Below, piece after piece: positions 57,752 through 64,000 of a stretch of DNA of 64,000 bases (position 1 is its first letter; every line of letters starts with the position of its first letter). The position numbers and the translations under genes are program-made. The stretch spans positions 124,001-188,000 of the forward strand of contig NADL03000462.1 in NCBI GenBank assembly GCA_002205965.3, in the 5' to 3' direction. The notes beneath the pieces are model-generated. The model had not been told where the DNA came from and did no database searches. It saw only the letters and a list, made by a program, of their open reading frames with translations. This DNA is from Kappaphycus alvarezii. Lineage: Eukaryota; Rhodophyta; Florideophyceae; Gigartinales; Solieriaceae.

Positions 57752-60337
57752 ATGGGCAAGCAGGGCACCATCACTTCCTTCTTTCGTCCCATTAGTTCCT
57801 CCAGCAAATCCTCAGCCTCTACCAAGACTCATCCGTCTTCCTCCAAGCGCCCGCGCCCCTCGACTGCCTCCTCCAAGAACTCAAAATCAAGCCCCTTGAC
57901 GAAACCCAACGAAGAGATCCCCTCGAAGAAGCAAAAAAGAACCGTTCAGAAGGATTTTTCTGATGATTCTCTTGTCACCGATGCCAATATTTCCCCATGC
58001 TCTGCAGCTAGAAATGATCCCGAAGCCGTTTCTCCGGACAATGGCTCCGGCATTCCGTCTCGTAATGTGTCGCAGAAACTAACGTTGAGAGGTGGTCAGG
58101 AGGAGCCTAAGCGCAAGGTCTCGTCCAAACGCCGAGTGCGCAGAATTGTGAATGATAGCGATAATGAAGACGATTGCGATCCAGAAAAGGATGAAAACAT
58201 GAAAGCTGAGGATGCAATAATCGAGGAGGAGAAAAATGGTGCATTGGGCCGAGAAGAGGAAGAAGAGGAGGATGGCGGGGAAACGGCAAACCAGGAGCGG
58301 GACAAGCCAGTCGGGTCGAAGGTAAAGGAGTCAACTTCCAAGAATGGGGGAAACAAGGCCTCAACAAAATCCTCCTCTGCAACCAATCTTTCAACTCCTC
58401 GCACATGGAACAATGGTAAGCCTGTCCCATACAAGTTTCTCACAGATGCCTTTTGCAAAGTGGAGGAGATATCCGGTCGCCTCGAAATTCAAGCTATTCT
58501 TGCCGATTTGTTTCGAAATATTATTGCCTCCACACCCGAGGATTTGGTCTCGTCGATTTATCTTTGTTGCAACAAACTTGCGCCAGCTCACGAGGGAATA
58601 GAGCTTGGAATTGGCGAATCCATCTTGATTAAGGCCTTGTCTCAGGTATCGGGTCGCACCGTTGCAGTTCTGAAGAGCATGTACAAGGAGAAGGGTGATT
58701 TGGGTGATGTCGCTGCTACTGCCAAAACTACTCAAAAGACAATGTTTCCTCCACCGCCGCTTACCGTCAGAAAGGTATTTCAGGAGTTCCGGAGTATTGC
58801 AGCGACAACAGGAAAGAATACGCAAGATGTCAAAAAGGCCAAGATTCTAAAGCTGCTCGTTGGAGCCTCAAAGTCAGAATCAAAGTACATATCCCGTGCT
58901 GTGTTAGGCAAGTTGCGTATCCATCTCGCGGACAAGACGGTGATTGCCGCACTTGCTGCTGCAATGGTAGTGGAGGAGCTTGGTATTGAAACTAATGTCT
59001 TGCTCACTGCTGATGGAAAGAAAAAGGCTAAAATGACAAAGCGGGAAGAGGATATTCAGGAGGCGATTAAGGAGGCCTCGGGCATTCTCTCCGCAGTGTA
59101 CAGTCAGTTGCCAGTGTGGGATGTGATCGTCCCAAAGTTGCTGGAGTTGAAGAAGATTGACGAACGTTTGATTGAGGCCTGCAAGCTTACGCCTGGAATC
59201 CCTGTGTCGCCAATGCTTGCAAAGCCTACCAAGGCTATATCCGAGGTTCTGGAAAAGTTTGCAGAGACCTCCTTCACATGCGAGTTCAAGTATGACGGGG
59301 AACGGGCTCAGATTCATCGTCTCGAGGATGGAGGAATCAAGATTTACAGCAGAAACGCTGAGAATCTAACTCCTAAATACCCAGACCTTGTATCGAAGAT
59401 CCCAGGAGCCCTACAAGACAATTTCAAGAATGCATCGTTCATTATGGACGCCGAGGCAGTCGCGTACGACACCGAGAAGAAGAAGATTCTTCCGTTTCAA
59501 GAGCTACAAGGACGCAAGAGGAAGGACGTCAGTGAGGCAGATATCACTGTCAAGGTTTGCATTTTTGCGTTTGATCTTCTTTTCTTTAATGGGGAAAGCC
59601 TGATTGAGAAATCGTTAAGTGATCGCCGAAAGATTCTCCATGGAGGTTTCAACGAGCGTGATGGTGAGTTTATGTTTGCCAAGGGTCATGATTCCAAGGA
59701 TCCAGAGCAAATTGAGGAATTGTTAAACGACAGTATTAAGGCCGGCTGCGAGGGCCTGATGGTAAAGGCGCTCTCTGGAAACAGCTCGACATACGAGCCG
59801 GCAAACAGAAGTCAGAACTGGTTGAAGGTTAAAAAGGATTACCTGGAAGGCTGTGGAGATTCCCTTGACCTTGTTCCCATTGGAGGGTACGTTGGTCGAG
59901 GGAAACGGACGGGGAGTTATGGAGCGTTCCTACTGGCCTGTTATGATCCAGAATCAGAAGAGTACCAATCGATTTGTAAGATCGGGACCGGCTTTTCGGA
60001 AGAAGTGCTAGAGAAATTTGCTGCTTTCTTCAACGACCCCGATGCGGGGCGCAAAAGCAGCAATGGCAAGTCGTACTACAAAACTCCGGAGCTAAAGGCG
60101 CTTCAGCCCGACGTGTGGTTTGAGCCCGTGCATGTTTGGGAAGTTAAATGCGCTGACCTGTCTCTGTCGCCGCAACACATGGCAGGCATTGGACATGTAG
60201 ACAACGAAAAGGGGATAGCGCTTCGTTTTCCGCGATTCATTCGAGTTCGGGATGACAAGAAACCTGAGGAGGCGACCAGCGCGGAGCAAGTAGCAGAATT
60301 CTATCTTAGACAATCATCGATCACAAACAATGCGTAG
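57752..60337 (+). CDS. LIG1: DNA ligase I (ATP-dependent)
   Basis: Seals nicks between Okazaki fragments and in excision repair, using ATP. Single exon, 861 residues, close to the usual 850-920. The N-terminus MGKQGTITSFFRP holds a PCNA-interacting box (Q4-x2-I7-x2-F10-F11). Residues 15-210 are a Ser/Lys-rich, acidic, disordered region with likely nuclear-localisation patches (KKQKRT, KRRVRRI). The DNA-binding domain covers about 215-430. The adenylation domain has the catalytic Lys513 in FKYDGERAQIH, later KNASFIMDAEAVAYD and CEGLMVKALSG with the downstream LKVKKDY motif. The OB-fold ends with LRFPRFIRVRDDKKPEEAT (motif VI). No key residue is missing. ATG at 57752 (context AGCCATGG) is the first in frame with the PIP box. 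The gene converges on RBX1 with 223 bases between stops. Confidence 0.97.
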   Translation: MGKQGTITSFFRPISSSSKSSASTKTHPSSSKRPRPSTASSKNSKSSPLTKPNEEIPSKKQKRTVQKDFSDDSLVTDANISPCSAARNDPEAVSPDNGSGIPSRNVSQKLTLRGGQEEPKRKVSSKRRVRRIVNDSDNEDDCDPEKDENMKAEDAIIEEEKNGALGREEEEEEDGGETANQERDKPVGSKVKESTSKNGGNKASTKSSSATNLSTPRTWNNGKPVPYKFLTDAFCKVEEISGRLEIQAILADLFRNIIASTPEDLVSSIYLCCNKLAPAHEGIELGIGESILIKALSQVSGRTVAVLKSMYKEKGDLGDVAATAKTTQKTMFPPPPLTVRKVFQEFRSIAATTGKNTQDVKKAKILKLLVGASKSESKYISRAVLGKLRIHLADKTVIAALAAAMVVEELGIETNVLLTADGKKKAKMTKREEDIQEAIKEASGILSAVYSQLPVWDVIVPKLLELKKIDERLIEACKLTPGIPVSPMLAKPTKAISEVLEKFAETSFTCEFKYDGERAQIHRLEDGGIKIYSRNAENLTPKYPDLVSKIPGALQDNFKNASFIMDAEAVAYDTEKKKILPFQELQGRKRKDVSEADITVKVCIFAFDLLFFNGESLIEKSLSDRRKILHGGFNERDGEFMFAKGHDSKDPEQIEELLNDSIKAGCEGLMVKALSGNSSTYEPANRSQNWLKVKKDYLEGCGDSLDLVPIGGYVGRGKRTGSYGAFLLACYDPESEEYQSICKIGTGFSEEVLEKFAAFFNDPDAGRKSSNGKSYYKTPELKALQPDVWFEPVHVWEVKCADLSLSPQHMAGIGHVDNEKGIALRFPRFIRVRDDKKPEEATSAEQVAEFYLRQSSITNNA

Positions 60338-60560
60338 CTTGTACTGTGCGCAAGTTGCTTTTTCTTTTGCGTTGTAGATGGGAGTAAAGCTACTGAAATC
60401 AAGGAGGATGAACGCCATGGTATTTCGCTGAGACTCTAACTCGGAGACGGTAGGCAAGAGGAGCCCAAACTTGCGTGGAGGGAAAGGGGTTTGAGTAAGA
60501 GCGATAAAGTCATCGCTCATACAGCTTTACGTGATGCAAGATTGGGAAGGGCAAGGTAGG

Positions 60561-61163
60561 CTAGCGGCCGTACTTGTGGAATTCCCACTCGGAGTTGTCC
60601 AAGGGACAGACATGACGAGTCCTCAACCAGCGACTATGATGCATACATCGTGAATACAATGTCAAATGAAACGAAACATGTCAGCGTGGTGTCAAACAGG
60701 TTCAACCGTAACGAGGCGGGGCCTAGACAAGCAAGGTCGTTGCCAACTTACGAAATGCAATGAAAGTGAAAGGCATGATTACACACGCCCCAAGCTACGT
60801 TGCAATCCTCTGCGCTAAGCGTGGATTGATTTGCCTGACACTCAATACAAGCGTCCATGATATGATTGCGGCAGATGGCACAGTTGTCGACCACCATGTC
60901 TGTTGCAAGCGGCGAGATGTTTCCAAAATTGACGGGACATGATGAAATGGTCAGCAAGCGATAGTTGTTATTCAAGGTAGGTTGTGAAAAGTGGGAAAGA
61001 GGTGGCATAGCTTACCCCATGCCCATAGGGCGACTGCGTTGTACTTTTTAATTTCAAACCTTGGCTTTGGCTTTGCCTCGGCGGACTTTTCCGTAGACGG
61101 GGCTGCAGTCTGGGGCATGGCGGTGTCAATGTCCATGCCCGAGGCGGCGGTATCTTCTGCCAT
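60561..61163 (-). CDS. RBX1: RBX1/ROC1 RING-H2 protein of cullin-RING ubiquitin ligases (three exons)
   Basis: Recruits the E2 enzyme to cullin scaffolds. Exons: 61163-61016, 60899-60752, 60633-60561; introns of 116 (61015-60900) and 118 (60751-60634) bases with GTAAG donors and CAACAG and ATCATAG acceptors. Joined product is 122 residues. Residues 1-34 are a disordered, Ala/Glu/Pro-rich head; then [25 protein letters not shown], the cullin-binding strand and the first zinc ligands; [27 protein letters not shown]; and [15 protein letters not shown] at the end. All RING-H2 ligands are present. Length is slightly above animal RBX1 (108). Each exon alone looks like a spurious short ORF; only splicing gives the family sequence. 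The start ATG at 61163 is the only one that gives a full head. Confidence 0.96.
60634..60751 (-). other. RBX1 intron 2
   Basis: 118-base GT-AG intron that splits the Ser codon of HCIS-RWL. Confidence 0.9.
60900..61015 (-). other. RBX1 intron 1
   Basis: 116-base GT-AG intron that splits the Asp codon of WAWD-MVVDN. Confidence 0.92.
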
Positions 61164-62215
61164 GGTGGTTGTTTGTGTTGAACGGTGAATGGAGGTTGGC
61201 GGGGTGAGCGGATGGGAGATGGATCAGTGAAGGGTGTATGCTTTGAGTAAGGATTAGAGGTGGTATGTGTGCGCTGTGCTGGCAAGAGTGAAGCTTGGCA
61301 CCAGGAAACAGTGGAGGCCGGCACCGGTGGAATGTGGATCAGCGATATTTATACTGTACGGTACTGTACAGTAGTGCGTTCATTTCGTTGTCAACCAGCA
61401 CAGCGAGAAGTGCATTAGGAGCTGTCACATGCCGCATTTTGGGCCTACTATTCTTTCTTTTTTTTGGTTGAATTTTTTTTTGCCATGCTCCACTGGGCGC
61501 AACCGGATTGGTTGATAGGCTTACAGTATTACCGTACCCGGCCTAGTACAGCCCAATTAGATCCACAGCATCACATGAGTAACTACAGTGCAGTGCTTGT
61601 ACACGTTTACATGTGTGATGACAGTGATGTGATACGGTTGTCGACGACGTCGGTGATGTAAAATCGCTAAAAAGCTGGACGGAGCACAGGGGTTTCTGAC
61701 GGGATGGGTGTGACAATCCAGCTCAAAAAGCTTATCCTAAATTAATTTAACACTGCGTAGGACAAGCATTACTTGAAAGCAGCAATTGAAAATATTTCTG
61801 GGGAAATTTCACTCGGAGAAGATGCTCAGCAGTTGCACAAACAGCAAGAATACTGGAAATCGAGTGTGACCAACAATAAATTCGTTTGTTTTTTCAGTGG
61901 TTTTGACAACTTTTGACGAGTCGAGCCGTCACAAAAGTAGCTTTGGGTACGTAAAAATCAATGTTGATGATGACATCTTCTTTTGAAAAAGTCAGGAATT
62001 AGTTGTTTGAATCTACAGTACATTTCCAAAATTTGCCCGCCACTCAAACACTACTGTACATAGTATGTACCCAGTACAGTATTGTGGTGTTCCCGCCCAA
62101 GTTGAACGGAACTACGGAACTTCGAATAAACCCTACCTAGCCTATCCCAGTCTAGCTACTGTACAGTACTGTACTGTACTGCAGCACACAGCACACGGCA
62201 TTTCCCATAATTCCT
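61164..62215. repeat. Spacer with TACTGTACAG clusters
   Basis: About 1 kb without a recognised gene. Decamer clusters lie at about 61347-61372, 62050-62080 and 62158-62181. A long ATG-led plus-strand frame begins at 62065 (188 codons to 62631) but starts inside a cluster and runs through a C-rich tract, so I do not accept it as a gene. Confidence 0.55.
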
Positions 62216-62516
62216 CTTTCACCACCTACTGTAAGCCAATTCAATCCAACCCCTACCCCCGACCCGACCCGTTGCAACACGCCCCACACCCCCGTCCACA
62301 GCCACCATCCCTCACACCCGTCCAACCCGCGCCTCTTCGACCCCTCATCCCCACTCTACGCTCCCACGCCGCACTCGCACCGCAAAACGCGTCCCAAAAA
62401 CGCGGCACCATCGCTTGCACCACATGCGTCGCCCTAGGTGACAAGGCCGGACCTCGACCCACTGCAACGCGCGCAACACCCACTAACCAACCCCTTGATT
62501 TCGCACTCCAACAGCC
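62216..62516 (+). promoter_or_regulatory. C-rich, G-poor tract
   Basis: Dominated by C on the plus strand (many CCC and CAC words), like the leaders at 25.0-25.4 and 38.1-38.3 kb. It ends at the ATG of a small basic ORF (62517). A loose internal repeat (GACC-CGACCC-TGCAACRCG at about 62257-62280 and 62450-62475) is visible. Confidence 0.35.
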
Positions 62517-62657
62517 ATGCCGCGTCTCCCAAGGCACACCCGCACCCTACTGCCCAACCCGTTGGTTGCAGCCAGTCGAGTTGCTACCATGGCTCGCAGC
62601 TGCGCGAGGCTTGCCCATATCGCTCGAGTGAGGCGTCGTGACAGCTGCACCAGTTGA
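62517..62657 (+). CDS. Small Arg-rich ORF (46 residues), candidate
   Basis: ATG-led ORF of 46 residues after the C-rich tract. The product has about ten Arg, almost no acidic residues and an alternation of basic and small hydrophobic residues (ATMARSCARLAHIARVRR), as in mitochondrial or plastid targeting peptides. It may be the first exon of a spliced gene or chance. No donor site was confirmed. Confidence 0.2.
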   Translation: MPRLPRHTRTLLPNPLVAASRVATMARSCARLAHIARVRRRDSCTS

Positions 62658-62659
62658 AC

Positions 62660-63616
62660 TATTCTAGTCAAGTTTTCTAATCCATTATGCCCAAATCTGA
62701 TCGATACGGATATTGCAGGGCAGCCCACAGTTTGCACCCAACGTAAAAGCCTTGTCAATCGAGTGACACGTTTCGCGGTGCCAAACAGCCGTCAAGCCCA
62801 TGGCAACCAACTCCTTTCCGCAAGGCTCACTGCCTCCAGTTCGCCACGCTTGCCAAAAGTCACCATCCCGACAGCGCGATGCTTTTCACACGACATCAGC
62901 CTACAATAATGAGTTGTAAAACTTTACACGAGTATCGAATTGCCAACTTTGAACTACGCCCGGACATGTAAATCTCAGTAACCGCACAATGTCCATTCCT
63001 GCCGCAAATGACTCTGCCCAAGGTTATAACACGCGACAAACGGCAACCGCCCCACTTTCTACATACTCAATCTTTTCTTGCTGCGCCTTCCATCCGCAAC
63101 CCTCTCGCGACAGCACGAGTCTAGCCGCGGTAGCTCGTTCTGGACACCCGCGTCCAGTCCAGACTAGTTTAACGGCCGATTGCAAATCACAGTGCCACGA
63201 GGTTTACAGTACGCATGACGTCCCTAGTCTCACGTGCAAGACAATGTCCACCTGCTCTCGTGAATAGATCCCTTTCCCACCTCTCCGCATGTGCATAACC
63301 ACGAGTCTTTACTGAGCACAAGCGTCGCGTCAAAGGAAGATGCGCCCGCCACTTTGGTCAAGTCAGATTTGTTCCGCCACGAAAAACGCTGTCCGCTGAT
63401 CTACGACAATGACATCCTTTTACACGAGCATCACACGCAATAAACATTACCTGACCGCATGTGCACCACCTATCCCAACCAGGCGTGCAACCCTACGGAG
63501 AAACATTTACACCGACGACCAAGTCGCCATGGATAGCACGCCCACCGGCTTGTAGAGATGGAGCGAGTAACAAATTAAGTGCCCAAGTGCCCAACCATGA
63601 TTCCTAGGAAAATGCT
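62660..63616. other. Spacer, nothing recognised
   Basis: Plus-strand frame 62989-63267 (92 codons) is Ser/Thr-rich without signature. This region includes the 3' flank of the zinc-finger gene. Confidence 0.45.
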
Positions 63617-64000
63617 TCACACCTTACTCGCCTTTTTGGCCGTAGAAAAGGTGGCCGCCGCGCTTGCATGCATTGAAGCAGCAGCTTGTGCCGAGGCTGC
63701 AGCCATTTCAGCAGTAGCTTGTGGAGCCGAGACGGGTGGTGGCGGGGGGTCCTCTGGCGCATTCAGATGCAGCCCTTCATGAAAAGTAAGACTTGACTTC
63801 CACTTAAACCTTTTCCCACATGCCGGGAAACTGCACGCAAAAGGCTCTTCCCCCGTGTGAACACGCTTGTGTGCTTTGAGATTAAACTTTTTCCCAAACA
63901 TCTTGCCACACCCAACGACGTCACACATAAACGGAGCGCTTGATACTTTCTTTTGAATCGGAGATCTGACCCCCGGAACGCTCGGTACATTTGGTGCAGC
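63617..64000 (-). CDS. C2H2 zinc-finger protein, 5' end beyond the window
   Basis: The frame is open from the window edge to a stop at 63617-63619, giving at least 127 residues. Two classical fingers in tandem: MCDVVGCGKMFGKKFNLKAH-KRVH (C-x4-C-x12-H-x3-H) and FACSFPACGKRFKWKSSLTFH-EGLH (same spacing), joined by the TGEEPF linker. This C-x4-C form with VGC-K-F resembles YY1/TFIIIA-type fingers, which bind DNA in the nucleus. More fingers may lie upstream, since the open frame continues past the edge. A poly-Pro stretch and an Ala-rich tail (EMAAASAQAAASMHASAAA) follow the fingers. The first ATG seen (63928) is inside finger 1 and is not the true start. Confidence 0.85.
   Translation of the reverse strand, partial: AAPNVPSVPGVRSPIQKKVSSAPFMCDVVGCGKMFGKKFNLKAHKRVHTGEEPFACSFPACGKRFKWKSSLTFHEGLHLNAPEDPPPPPVSAPQATAEMAAASAQAAASMHASAAATFSTAKKASKV

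Noticed and set aside
58391-59317. Several minus-strand ORFs of 120-144 codons
   Set aside because: Shadows of DNA ligase I.
62065-62631. Plus-strand ORF of 188 codons with ATG
   Set aside because: It starts inside a TACTGTACAG cluster and is mainly C-rich tract; Pro/Thr/His-rich output follows from composition.

Overview
This window is nuclear DNA of an intron-poor eukaryote with a genome full of transposons. The evidence is a spliced oligosaccharyltransferase gene (STT3), an intronless DNA ligase I, a three-exon RBX1 ring-finger gene with introns of about 116-131 bases and GT-AG borders, a C2H2 zinc-finger gene, an LTR retrotransposon with spliced-leader-free copia layout, and many DNA-transposon remnants. 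Few short introns, compact gene islands and long decayed spacers would fit a florideophyte red alga (Chondrus-like), but that is an inference from style, not from a diagnostic gene.

Layout. 1-20 kb: A/T-dominated, decayed DNA with no intact host gene; it holds three DNA-transposon fossils (a Harbinger/DDE_Tnp_4 transposase at 5.0-6.3 kb, a Tc1 transposase tail with an IR/DR-like end at 7.4-8.2 kb, a second DDE_Tnp_4-type transposase at 9.4-10.05 kb). 20-25 kb: a dispersed ~930-base repeat (second copy at 53.4-54.3 kb), a Tc1 helix-turn-helix scrap, and a fossil of a reverse-transcriptase-associated tail domain. 25.3-29.0 kb: host island, with an orphan Ser/Pro-rich gene and STT3 facing each other. 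29-48 kb: another transposon graveyard: Tc1 (30.8-32.2 kb), an A/T desert (33.5-36.9 kb), an unrecognised broken ORF (38.3-38.8 kb), a Harbinger 5' half (38.8-39.3 kb), hAT (40.1-41.9 kb), an unrecognised ORF followed at once by a foldback repeat (44.3-44.9 kb), a degenerate local duplication (45.0-46.2 kb), a Harbinger 3' half (46.3-46.9 kb) and a second copy of the tail-domain fossil (47.1-47.8 kb). 48.2-56.0 kb: an LTR retrotransposon of the Ty1/copia class on the minus strand, with both LTRs and a 5-base target duplication, carrying a nested repeat and an antisense cysteine-protease-like reading frame. 56.2-64 kb: host island: alpha/beta hydrolase (+), DNA ligase I (+), RBX1 (-), zinc finger (-, cut by the window end).

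The host genes are housekeeping functions with no operon-like link: N-glycosylation in the ER (STT3), Okazaki-fragment joining (ligase with PCNA-binding motif), and cullin-RING ubiquitin ligation (RBX1). Genes in the islands are arranged convergently with 220-300 bases between stop codons. Clusters of a palindromic TACTGTACAG-type decamer recur through the whole window, mostly between genes and at transposon edges.

The most unusual items are the antisense protease-like frame inside the retrotransposon, the foldback repeat with four 20-base units, the recurrent palindromic decamer clusters, and several near-perfect hairpins with 3-4 base loops.
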